Origin: Trichobilharzia regenti
Taxonomy: Eukaryota > Platyhelminthes > Trematoda > Strigeidida > Schistosomatidae
Assembly (NCBI GenBank): GCA_944472135.2
Contig: OX235263.1
Location: forward strand, 86,398,721 to 86,462,720
DNA: 64,000 nt
Reading direction: 5' to 3'
Part shown: positions 21,101-34,500 of the stretch, one piece after another
How the letters are laid out: each line of letters begins with the position of its first letter
Numbering within the stretch: the stretch's first letter is position 1
Program-made: the position numbers and the translations under genes
The notes under the pieces: model-generated
What the model was told of the DNA's origin: nothing
The model's database searches: none
The model's input: the letters and a program-made list of their open reading frames with translations, nothing else

Positions 21101-24100
21101 GACATACAGTTCGTCTAATTTTTAATACTTGTCGGACGGATCTGACTACATTTAAGTAAGAAGATGAAGAATCGCATTCTTTGTTTGAGAATAACACCAC
21201 TAACTAGGATGAAATTAGGCAAGAAGTATCATATTATTATATTATCATTCCCTTGGGTTCCAAACGGACTACAGGGCTTCAGCCTCACGTTTCCATTTTT
21301 TTTTGTTCCCTGAGGTCCTCATTTGTTAACCCCACAGTTGCTCACAGGTTGTCATCTCCTCCTCACATTGTGTCCTCCATATCACCCTTGGAAACACACC
21401 GAAGTCACTGTTTCCAGTTCAGGTCCCATTCGATTGATCGCTTGGAGTATAGTGTCGCCCAAAGGTTTCACTAGCGTGTGTCCAGTCCATCTCTGCTGTC
21501 TTCAGCATATTTTTTGAGCAGTAGGTTCTTGCCTGGTTCGTTCCCAGAGTATTTTGTTTCTAATCCTTTCTGGATGGTCATCCAATCTTCAGGATATATC
21601 TCAATTAGGGAAGAAGAATCCAAGATTAATTACAACTAATAACTTGTATCAGACACATGATGTCATCTGACATACCTCAAGTTAATGAATTATAAACAAT
21701 GAAATTTCAGCATGTTATGCAAAAACATGTTAAAGACGTTTTGTTCATTGATGGTTTTGATAGTATTTATAGATATCATACATTCATCGGTTATATTAGA
21801 CTACCTGTCAAGCTTTATCAAGCAAGTTTGATACTATTGTCTGATATTGAAGTAATAGTTGGTAGTTACAGGTGCATTTGGATCTTTAATTGTAGGGTAG
21901 TTTAATTCCGTTACCAGCAGTTAGCGATTCGCTCCATTATTATGATTCCCTAGGAATGAAATGGTTAGTGGCTGCATCACGTAGTTCATTCAGTAGTGTT
22001 CTGAATTAGGACTTCATAGAGCATAGGGCAGTTAACAATACATTGACATTATTGACACTGGTTATCTCTCAGTCGCCAGTCAATATATCTAATCCAGTCC
22101 TGTATTTAGACCAATCAAGACTGAAGAAGACAGCAAACAGTGCTTTTGTCTTCAGAAGTGAGAAAACCGGATTCGAATACCTTCTGAAATACAAATGGAA
22201 AGTATCCTGCTAGTTTTAAAATCAGAAATACACTTTAAATGAGATTTTAAAAATATCAAAGCCAGGTCGTGAAACACTTTTATTACTGACTGAAAAATTG
22301 AAGTAGAACTTTAACTCAGAAGTGGTTTAGCTTGGGGTGATACTTTCTAAAACAGCATAGAGGTAGAACGGAATCAGATATTAAATTAGATCACTCACTT
22401 CAGCCAACAGCGACTGGCTCTATGCAGGAAGTCACTTGGGGTCCCAGTGAGATATAGTAACCAGTATGGTGCACTAAGTCAGGTAAGGGAACACTTAATC
22501 TCCAGTGATATCGGGTGGCTAATGTGCGAATCGGAAGAAGCCGGAATTCTCGCTATTAGATGCTTGGAGGTTCGAACCGGTGTCACTTAGTGCTGCAGTC
22601 AGAGCTGTTGACGTTGACCTATTCGAGCTAGTAATTGACCTCCTGTAGGACGTTTTTGGATACTTTGATTGGATATCAGTTGGTAACTGGTATCCTGCGT
22701 CTAGTGCTTCGTTTGGTGTACACTGAATGCCACCAGTGCATGACTTACTGCTAATTACCTTCAACCATCCAAAGAAGACTTCAGAGTGTACGGTAATGTC
22801 AAGTTACCTAGCAGATTGGCCAAGTTGCAAAGCTGACTGACTGAATTCAGTCTGCACCAAGCGAAGGACTATATGCATTATACTAGTTACTAACTGGCTT
22901 CCAATCAAAGAAGTTGAAATTCTTGAGTAATTGGACCGGATCCCAGTGGTTCGATGATCTACGAGCTCGCTTTGAGGCCTGAAGTTCCCCCAGTGGGAGC
23001 GCACTATTAAATAGTCCGAGACTAGGGCGAAACGGCCGTTTATTACTTCCTGGTTTTGCCATAGTTCTTTTTATGATTTCACCCAGTGATTAAGTCCTGG
23101 AACCATTCAAATCCCTGCAAACCAAAACTTGATGATCACACGAAAGGGATAATTTTTGTCCTCATTTATCTTCGTTAACAGGCCATCAGTTTCAGAGTAA
23201 TTCCTCACAAAATAACAATAATATGAGGCTTACTGAAAGAAACTATGCAATTTGCTTGATGACTCTAATATAGGTCATTCTTTTAAGGTTACAAACTTCT
23301 CTAAGTTATACTGTATCCGATCAACACTGACTATTTGCCATTCTTTAATAGGTAACATTTAATAGTTTATATCTGAAATAACTGAGACTGTTCAGTTCTT
23401 TTCTCTTCTTTTTTTGTCATTTTTCTTGCTATCTGTCTAATTATTTTGATTTTATTTTATAATTTGTTTATTTAGCTCAAGAAATTATTAATAATCAGAC
23501 AAATTCAGCTTTATATAAAAATATTGCAATACCACATGAACAACAAGTTTATAGATATATTATGAAAAATTATGAATTATGCGTTAGACCATTAAAAAAT
23601 ATATCAGAAAAATTAATCGTTAAACTGTATATACGATTACAACAAATCAGTGGATTAAATGAACGGAATCAAGTGTTAACAACTATCATGTTTCTTGAAC
23701 AGGTCAGTGTTATTTTATTTTATTTATTTTTTGTGAAAAATAAATAATTTCTGTTTTTAAGTTAGATCATGAACTGACATCTGTTAGAAAATTATTGAAA
23801 ACCAGTGAAACAATGTGTCCTTTTTTCAGGCCTAGTTGAGGATCGTTCAGATGTACTCACCCTACCTTGGATTGAGCTCAAGATAATCAGGTTAAAAGGC
23901 GAATCAATTGATTACTTACCCATGTGGATGTTATCAAGTATTCTATCAATCCCAACACTTCTGTCAATTTGCGATATATGTATATTTTCAACTATTGGTT
24001 TTGTAGGGATTTTGTTAAGTTGAATGGAGGATTTCACCATGAGCTGACATCAGTTGAAGAACCACTAAAAAAACTGGGTGGATGATTTTGATGTGGTTGT

Positions 24101-25508
24101 GTTCTATGAGCTGGATAGTTAATTTACGAAGCTTTCATCGCCCTACTAGGCGACATCTTCAGCGCATACTTCAATCTGATGAAGTGAGCTTTCAGATTTC
24201 TCCACGAGTTTATCAATCATCTCTCCTGGTGACCTTGGATGTGATTGGTTGTTTGTGTGTGTTTCCACACCTTTTAGGTTACTTGTGTTGGAACTGGTTG
24301 TTTCTTTGACTTGAACTTTGACCCTTTGTGTGTGAGGTTTCCTTCTTATCGGTTGGTAAATTTTGTCGATATCGATGTGTCTATTGATGGATGATTCACT
24401 GGAATGCCAAGCGTCTAAAAATTCTCTGACATTCTTGTTGTTTTCTTTGTTTAATATTTGAAGTCTGGTTGTCCCAGTCGAATTGATGTCCGTGGTTGTC
24501 TGTATGTAGTGAAATGAGGGAGTGGATATCATGTCTTTTGACGGCTAGCTTATGATCATGGATACGAAGAGGAAGGGGACGTGCACTTTGGCCAATGCGG
24601 TGTTTTTCGCAGTAGTCACAATATATTTTGTAGATGATGTTGCTTTTATCTTCTTTCGCTGGTGAGTCTTTTGGCTGACACAAAGCCAGCTGAGTGAGGT
24701 GATTTTGTTGGTTTGTGTACGACGTCAATTTCGAAAGGTTTGAAGAGTCTTGTAGTGATTTCTGAGATATTCTTTATATATGGTATGGCGATTCTGATCA
24801 TTTTATCAAAAGACATATACCCCCAAGAATATCTCAGAAATCACTACAAGACTCTTCAAACCTTTCGAAATTGACGTCGTACACAAACCAACAAAATCAC
24901 CTCACTCAGCTGGCTTTGTGTCAGCCAAAAGACTCACCAGCGAAAGAAGATAAAAGCAACATCATCTACAAAATATATTGTGACTACTGCGAAAAACACC
25001 GCATTGGCCAAAGTGCACGTCCCCTTCCTCTTCGTATCCATGATCATAAGCTAGCCGTCAAAAGACATGATATCCACTCCCTCATTTCACTACATACAGA
25101 CAACCACGGACATCAATTCGACTGGGACAACCAGACTTCAAATATTAAACAAAGAAAACAACAAGAATGTCAGAGAATTTTTAGACGCTTGGCATTCCAG
25201 TGAATCATCCATCAATAGACACATCGATATCGACAAAATTTACCAACCGATAAGAAGGAAACCTCACACACAAAGGGTCAAAGTTCAAGTCAAAGAAACA
25301 ACCAGTTCCAACACAAGTAACCTAAAAGGTGTGGAAACACACACAAACAACCAATCACATCCAAGGTCACCAGGAGAGATGATTGATAAACTCGTGGAGA
25401 AATCTGAAAGCTCACTTCATCAGATTGAAGTATGCGCTGAAGATGTCGCCTAGTAGGGCGATGAAAGCTTCGTAAATTAACTATCCAGCTCATAGAACAC
25501 AACCACAT

Positions 25509-25544
<36 letters not shown>

Positions 25545-28500
25545 CTACTTTGTTCACTGAAATTAGTGATTGTTTTTCCTCACTGTAGACATAAGTGGTC
25601 ACAGTTTCTCACCAGAAATCCAGATAAATTCATCCTGTGTTCAGTAACCAGTGAGTATTCAGTTTATTCATTATTATTATTCCCTTGAGTTCCGAGTGGA
25701 ACATAGGGTTTCAACTACACATCTCCACTTTGTTCTATTTTCTGCCGTCCACTTCACCTGGCTAACTCCGCGATTGCCCATAATCTACCATCTCCTCCGT
25801 CTCTCCAACACACGATCTCCTCCATATCACCCTCGAAGTGACGAACCACTCGTCGTTTCCTATTTGGATTCCAGTCGCCGGATGACCCAGCTAACGCGTG
25901 ATGTTATTCGATGGCCGGACGACCTGCCTGCCTGCCGTTTCATCTTCAGTATGGAGCCAGTCATAGAAGGTGGGAGCTGTTGATAAAAGTCAGCAATGAC
26001 CTGCTGGAGATGATTTTTGTGACACTCTGACCCAGCTTCTCAGCCGTATAGAAGAACTGAATGACTGACTTGCTTCACATTTGTGTTGAATAGAATCCGA
26101 ATCTTGTTGTTTATGCTGACTGCTGAGTGGAGAAGATTTTCCAACTGGTTTCAGATTGGTTGATTAAGGTGTATCTCGCCTTTCTGATTCTGGCTGTCTG
26201 ACTTTGACATCTTCATCCGTTCCACTAGCCTTTGTTTGAAATCGTGTTTCCCAGATTAGTGGGAGTAGAAAGTAACCTCTGTCAAATCTTCCTCTTTGAT
26301 ACTGTTTGGTGCTGTCTGTTATTGTTATTGTCACCTCTATCTTCTCTATGTTCACCTGGAGTCCTGTCTTCATCGGCTGCTTCTTCAGTCACTGTGTCGG
26401 TTTTCGCCTGTAAGTCTTCGGATTTCTGTAACACTGAGCAATCAGTTAAATGCGTATAATTCAAGACTGGAAAATTATTTTGATGCTCATTACCGACCGA
26501 ATACAGGATGAAGAGAAGTTGTATAACAAGTAGGGTTCAACAAATCGGGTGTGAGGACTAATATTCACCAATGACATTGGCCGATAGTGAGGATATGTAA
26601 CGAGAATTGATAGAAGTTAGAATTTATGCACCACTGAATTACATTCACGTGGGTGTGAATGACCAACGGACTCGCCTTGTAGTACAAAGCTTCTGAGTTC
26701 ATTTCCTAGTGATATGATGGTCAAAAAATGCTAAAGAGACTCAAAATGGCTTGGGAAAGCTGTCAGTGACTCTGTGGTTTCCAACAGTTCACTAAATGAT
26801 GTCAGCCGATTCATCATCTAACTTAAAATCGGTACTTAATAATTTCTGTTTTAAATATTACTTGAATGATTAGGTGGCTAACAGTGAAGTCCAAGATTCC
26901 TCCGTTTTAAGACGCATCAGCTGAATGTACATGAATCTCTCTAAATATTTTTATATGATCGTCGGATGTTTGGGTGACACTGGACACTCATAGTGGGTCC
27001 TTCAAACCGAAAGTACCTATTTTACTATTCGTAAGCTGCAGCAGGATGGCGACTTGATCATTCAAGATAATAAATGTATTCCTCTTTCGAACTTGTTAAA
27101 CCGATATGTACAGACAGCTTCCCTACCAACAAAAAGCAATAGGTTAGTATAACACATGGTGACACTGCTTAACCATGTACCCTCAAATTAACCACTCTAT
27201 TCAAACAGTGAAGTCCAGAACTCAATGTTGAATGACGGTAAATCTGCAGGCTTTTATTGATTGCCTCAATGGAACTCTTAGTGTCACATTTTTGATGAAT
27301 ACAGTTTTAGTATTAGACAGTTGGATGTAGGTAATCAACAGAAAGCCCAAAACCTAGGTTTCACGCGCACTGTCACTTTTCAAACAAGGGCTCTCAACAA
27401 CCTTGAAGGGATTTATGTCTCCTATGAGATTCGAACAACCGTCATCCAGTGTCGCAGTTCAAAATGTCATCGCTGAGCTATTTGGGCTAGTCTCAAATGT
27501 TGAGTTTGTGAAAGTTTCTATTAATTTAAACATATACCTATGGTAGTTTCAATTATGGGTGGTACTGGATTCGAACCTCAGTAGGAACACCACTACTTAC
27601 TTACTGGGGAATGTACGTAAACGCGGTTGATGAGTCCCAGATAAGACGAAATGCACTTCTTGACGGACTTTGCTGCTAGTTGCCATCTATCAAATTATTT
27701 CAGGTTAAATCCTCAGACATGGTTGCAGTGTCCACTGAAGGAGACGACATGTCAACAGAGGCCGAATACAGAAGCGAACACAATGAGCCAACGGGAAAGT
27801 TCAAATTGAATTAAATTATTCGTTTATTTTTTTTTATTGTCAGATATGGGAAGATGTTTATTTAAAATGGAATGAAACAGAATTTGGGAATGTAAGAACT
27901 TTACGTATACCAGCTAAACAAATATGGACTCCAGATACATACGTATTTAATAAGTAAGTTTCTTTCACATATTTATGAATTCAAGGTCTGTTAGTATTTG
28001 TTATGTGACCTCTTCTTTCTGACTGGTCATTTCAGTTCTGCTCTGATATTAATTTTATTATTATTACTCATATTTGCGTTCGGAACACCTTCATTCCACT
28101 CGATTCTCTGCCATCTACCACTGCCCAAAAACGTTCATTCCCTTTTCAGATTATCATCTCCATGTGACGCTCGGACGCCCAACCCGTCTCTTCCCATACA
28201 AATTCTATACTGCGGACTGGCGTATGTCACCAGGATGTCTAAGCATACATCCAATCCACCTCTATATATCCCTCGACACATTTATTGGATAACAGGATGT
28301 TATCTAGTCAACTGCCACAGTTCCCTTTGAATCTCATCATCTGGTCATCAGCATCGATGGAAGGTGGTAGCTGTTGATGAACGTTTGCAGCCTATTGGTC
28401 ACATGTACATCAAGTTTGTGGGTCAAAAAGAAGCAGTGATCTACCTGATATTAGGGTTAAAAATTTGGACACTGTTCTTCCTGTTGAATACTATAGAACT

Positions 28501-31500
28501 CCATACCGACTTTTACAGTAATACCTATCTGTCTTGCTCTCCCTATCCTGATTGCCCTTAACATTCTCATCTGTGTCGCCTGTAGTTCAAATTATGTTGC
28601 CTAGTTTACTTAAGTGTAAGCGATGACTCTTATTATATTCTTCTCATTGATAGGAATTAGATTTGTCGTTATTCGGGTATCTATACCACCTCTATTTCCT
28701 CTATAATCGACTAAAGTGCTCTCTTCATTGCCCTCACCCACCCCCCAATAATTTGTTGCTTCTCACTAGTAAATATTCAACTTTGTGTTTCGATTTTATA
28801 TTTGGATGGAATTAGTTTTGAATATCTCATTGGGTAGTTTTTGTTTAGCTTGCTGGCTATCTTCATGTAAGTTTTCGAACAGCTGTAATCAGAATAAAAG
28901 TTATCGTGAGTTTATTGAATACTATTTTTAAAGGTATCTCAGCAGTTCGGCGGTAAAATCCTCACCAAATATACAGCTGGTGCAAGTTTGCCTCCCAACT
29001 GAGGCACTGTAATTATTATTTCCTTTAATTCCTAGAGGAACATAGGGCTTCAGCCCCAATGTCTCCGTTGCCTTCGGTTTTCTGCCAACTTTTTCACCCT
29101 GCTCCAAATCTGCCCACACCCTTTCATCTCCTCTTCACATGACCTCCTCCAAGACACCCTTGGATTAACGACCAACTCGCCGCTTCCCTTTCGGCCAGGT
29201 TCCACTCGAGCAATGGCTTGTCTAGTGATGTCATTTGATGGTTTCTTTCCTCAGAGTATGGCCAATCCACCTACCTCCATTTCTTTCTGCCTATTTCTTT
29301 CATAATCAGTTCCTGGTTGGTTCGCTCATTGCCAGAGATACCTGTTGCTGATGTTTTCTCGCTGGCCATCTGATCTTGAGTATTGAGCGAAGACAGCTGT
29401 TAATGAGGGTCTGTAGTTTGCTCGAAGTGCCCTTCGTGACGCTCTGGCCAAGCCTCTGATCCGTACAGTGAGTAGCACTGACTTCACATTGGAGTTGAAA
29501 ATCCGGATCTTATTTTTGATGCTGAGTGCTTAGTGACTTTGATCTCCACACGAACTTGAGAGTAATGAAAGCTTGTCTTGCTTTCCCGATCCTCGCCGCT
29601 TTGATATCCTCGTCAGTTCCGTTCGCCTGTAGTTGAAACGATGCTTCCCAGTTAGGTAGGTAAAGGAGGTTGTTTCTTTCAGGTTCCTCCCATTTATGCT
29701 GGCTGATTGTTGTCTGTTGTTGTTGTTGCTGTTGGTGGTGTTGGCCAGGAATCTTCATCACCTCTGTTTTCTCTACGTTCACCTGGAGTCCTATCTTCTC
29801 CGGATGCTTCTTCTGCCAACTTGTTGCTTTTCATCACTTGCATATCTTCCATTTTGTGGGAAATCAGACATATATCATCATCGGCAAAGTCCAGATCCTC
29901 CAAGTTTTTCGTGAGGGTCCATTTTATGCCTGTTTCCTCGCTGCCTGCCCATTTTCTGTTTCATTATCCAATCTACTGCAATCAGGAAAATCATTGAGGC
30001 ACTATTGAACATTGACTATTTGACTAACCAGCAGTATGAGTAGAAAAGAGGGAAATTTTGGAGTGAGGCCACCAACTCCATCTCATGAGAAAGAAACAAC
30101 ATCGTCAATGAAGCTTCAAAGCTTATAGGTTGAAGTCCTACGTTCCACTTGTCATTACCACTCATTCTTAGATTTTTCTTTATTGAACAATACCCAACCA
30201 TTTAAACTGTTTCGAACACTCAGTCGCGTTGATTCGTTTAAATATGGCAAGAATGAAAATATCTGTAGGGTGAAGACAGCTAATCTTTTTTACAGCTGTT
30301 CTTCAGCCGCATTCGAATACTTATGTGTACCAACTTGAAGTGTATTAACTAAATAAATGTTGATTGAATTTCAATTCTCTTATACTTAAAAGCAAATAAT
30401 TTTTCAGTGCACTGAAACGGAATTATTAGTGGAACCTAATTACTAAGAGTTGGTTGTATACCTCTAGATTACGTGATCTTGCGTTGGTAGTTCAGTGGTA
30501 GAATACACACCAACCACGTCACACACGGTCTGAGGTTCCATTCTTGGTCGCCGACTTACTCCTAAGCCTCACGTAACTGGTAAGCTCGGTAAAAAGGGTA
30601 AGGTTAGATGTGAGGCCAACAGCCCTAGTCGGTAACACACAGCAAATCTACAGAAAATTTACGGAAACAAGCTTGTATAACTATATTTCACTAGGAATGC
30701 AAAGCAATGGAACAAATAACAAATTGTCTAATCTTTGTCTGTAGTCTTAAAAATACTTATATATTGCAGTTATTGAACATTTATGACGCTTCTTGCATTT
30801 CCCAATCCTCATATTTGTCGATTAGTCCTGTAACTTAGTAGTGAATTTTAGATTCGTTGTTGTCATCTAAAATACACTTACATTGAGCATCGCCACTGAC
30901 TATTTTTAATGTTATTTGAGACAACAGAGACTCTCTTATCAATGGTTCGTTTTCAGTCATATTTTAATGTTACGGTTGTTGTTGTCTTTACGATTAAGGA
31001 TTAGAGTAGGTTTCAGTGACGCATGAGGTCTGTATTGCTCACAGTCTACGTGTTGTCATAAAAATGAGAGATAATCAATGTGATTATTAAGTCTTGATTG
31101 TTTTCACACAGGTTGGCATCAGTTACTAGGCTAATTTAGAGTAACATATGCTGTCGAAATGCCTTACTGATATTTATCAACAAGCCACTGACTGGTGACG
31201 TCACGAGCTGACAGAAAAATTCAGTATTCACGGCAGATTGGAATCTAACCCAATGCTTGCTCAATGGGTACTACTGATGAGTATCAAATTAAGCCATTCC
31301 ATGACTTTCAATATTTCCACTTTTTTCATCTGAATGGAACATAAGGCTTCAAGCTTGAACTTTGAAGTTTCATTAGCGATGTTGTTGTTTTCACGATGTG
31401 TGATTGCTGGCTTCATGCTAGCCCAACTTCTTCTCTTTAGCCGACTTTCTACCGACTAGCTGAGGTTTAAAAGTGCCTAGGGCGGAAGTCAAAACCCAGA

Positions 31501-34500
31501 TGATATGCTTGGTTGGCGAACCACCGATACACTTATACAAAACTCCGGAAAGAAAAAGGATATGCCTGTAAAATTCTTAGATTTAATCTTGAAATTTAAT
31601 GGTACAAAGGGGAGATAATTTGCTTCCAGAATACTAATTCGTCATTGTACTAATTCATGTTGTATTTAAAAAAGTCTATGCACTATAAAGCCAAAATGGC
31701 GTGACTATGTTTTCTATCTAATTATTTTGAAGATATTAAACGATTTTTCTATAAAATTTAATGAGTTTTCAGAAAAAGTGGCGGTAATAGTAGTACTTAT
31801 TTGAAGTTATTCACCCCAAAACACGTCTTTCATGTATCAGGTTATGAGGCGCAGTTAAAGGATGAAGCTTGATCAGACTACTTAGTTGTTCAGGCTGAAC
31901 TAAATGTAGTGGGATTAGAAAATAAGACACACTGACTGAAAGATGAGTGCTTAGGCCAATGAACCACTTCACCAGGCTTATTATTCTAACAGTAGTAATA
32001 TTACCAGTGGCTGGCTGCAGGAAGACGTCCTAATGAGACGTTGTTACCAATGAAGTCCACTAGGTCGGGAGTGAAGACATATGCTCGCCGATGACACTGG
32101 CCAGTTGTTGTGCTAAAATTACGAATCGGTAGAAGTTAGAATTCATGGGCCAGTGAATTGGGTCCTGACGGCTGAATGGTCTATGGGCCCAACTTGTAAC
32201 TGGAAGGTTCTAGGTTGGAAGCCTGTCAGTGGGTCCGTACTGATGATGAATCCCAAACTAGCGCGAAACAGCTGTCCAGTACTCCCAGATGGTTTTCAGT
32301 GGTTCCATAATGATTATAATAGTAGCAATGAGGTAAATAGACTGACTAAATAAAGAAAATGAAAATTTAATAAATGTTTATCTCTCTACAGAGAAGAAAG
32401 AGGGGACTGAACAAACTTTTGTACACAAGGGTTTTACTTGAATCAATAAATGACAACGGCCTCCGCCGTCATTAGAAGTTTAGGAAGAAGAAAACACGCC
32501 AAGATAGCGTGCATTAGACAAATGATATTATAATCATGGTTGAGTTTGGTAGACTGATAGAATCCGATCATTTTCGAGAATGGAGCTTCGTACAGTCTTC
32601 CTTTCTGCCTTGTAAAACCATATTGGAATCTACTGTCTTATCAATATGTAATGCATTCTTTGGTTACAACCAATTTACCTTGCTTCATAAGAGCAGGTGA
32701 ACAGAGAGACGCAAATGGAGGTGGGAACTTATCTTTTATAAAGACAGAGAACAACTTTTGGCTGATGAAGTTCATTTGGAGATTTGTTATAATGAATGTA
32801 CACATTGGATCATAGGAATTATCAAAAAAGACGGTTGAAGAGAAAAAAATTTTCTTCTCGACGAAGTTATCAACTAGACAGCTGTGCATTCGTGTATTTA
32901 AATTACATGTATGAGAAAGTTCCGGAATTATTTCCGGTGAGAGGTCAGATAAATAAGATTACTAAGTGTAATGAACAGAAGATAGGTAGTGGCACTATTC
33001 TAGAAATATTTCAGGTCAAAGGTTAAATTAAAAATTCCAAATGTGTAATAATCAAGAAGATGGGGTAGAAAAGACAAAATATGATTATAAGTACTAGAAA
33101 ACTAGTTAGTTTGTATAACTACGGGTTAAGGATGTAGTATTACCGAAATGGGTAGGCGGTTCGGACATATGAAATAAAAACTAGCCAAATCTAATAATTC
33201 AAATACGGATTTAGAGGGTAAATCTTAAAAAATAAACGGGAAGGTTGGACAAGAAAGGTAATGGGATAATCATTATTGGTGGGACTGACTTTTCATGATG
33301 GCCATGCCAGGGACAACACTTGGACGTATTTATTTTGAACACATAGAGTGGGTCTTAGATTTTGGGCCCCCAGTGTCTCAGGTATTCTTAGGTGTCTTGA
33401 TTTCACTCCCTGTGGTAGGTATGTATGACTTTGAAGGACTTTTCATATAGGACTGGATGTCCAGAATTCACCAGATGTTCTGTTATCTAACTGTATACCC
33501 CTTTGCAATCTGCCTTTGCTAACCATGCTGGACAGTGTTCCCGCGCACGTTTCACAAGCCGACGCATGGTACGACCAATGCACTCAGCTCCATACGAACA
33601 AGTGAATTTGTAAGTGCATGTTGAAGTGGCCCAATGCGACAGCTTGTCTTTCACCTATTACGTGAGTAGTTTCATGCAGGAGAATTTTATTCGTAGGCTG
33701 GTGGCGAAGTATTTTTTTACTGCGAGACTTCGAAAGCCGTCTACGGAGAATTTCTCACTGAGTGATTCAGGGAGATGATTTCTGAGTATATCTGAAGCTT
33801 GATTACTTTTCGAATAACAAATTCATGAAGATCTTTTTCTTTGGAACTGCGTCAGTGACCAGTTTGGATTGTTTGCCTTTCGTCAATAAATCTTTCTGCG
33901 TAACTGTTTTCTACAAGCGTGTCTTTTGAGAAAGAAAGTTCCGTGTTAACGCAGTCACAACTACAAATATTTTTTGTACTGCAGCGCAGCAAATTAATCT
34001 AATTTCTTCCACTAGAGATAGACTTCCAATTATGTAAATTATTTATGTTATCTATTTCATTTACGTTTGATGTGCTGTTATTTTTACATTCGAATTAAAA
34101 AGTAATTTTTCCCCGGATTGTATTGACTGAAATCTTTATATTCAAAAGTAAACAAGAAACTACTAGTGTACTACAGCGTACCCCAAATATTCATCAACCT
34201 TATTCAACAGCTGTACAACAACGGAACATGTCAAGTGATCCACAACGGAAAACTCAGAGAGGCGTTCGCAGTAAACACAGGAGTCAGACAAGGGTGCTTA
34301 TTATCACCAATGATATTCCTAATTGTGGTGGACTGGATTATGCGCCAGACAGTTATAAACGAGAAGTTAGGGATATCCTGGACCGAAATGAAGAATCTAA
34401 AAGACCTGAATTTCACGCGTGGATGATTTATGTTTGATGTCACACAAAATCGAAGATTTACAGGCGAAAACCGACAAACTGGTCGAAGAAGCAGCCGGCG

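Larger units (their letters stand above)
24088..25511. repeat. Perfect-looking 686-bp-arm palindrome built from two PLE 3' halves
   Basis: Left arm 24088-24773 and right arm 24826-25511 are reverse complements with no difference that I found. The loop is 52 bases. Both arms encode identical proteins on opposite strands. The right arm runs directly into a TA run at 25511. Confidence 0.95.

Noticed and set aside
30480..30560. Gly-like tRNA gene
   Set aside because: The 5' half is good, but the 3' side does not complete the acceptor stem and continues into a SINE body.
32641..33026. Overlapping open frames as small host genes
   Set aside because: No recognisable domain, opposite-strand overlap, and transposon-dense surroundings.
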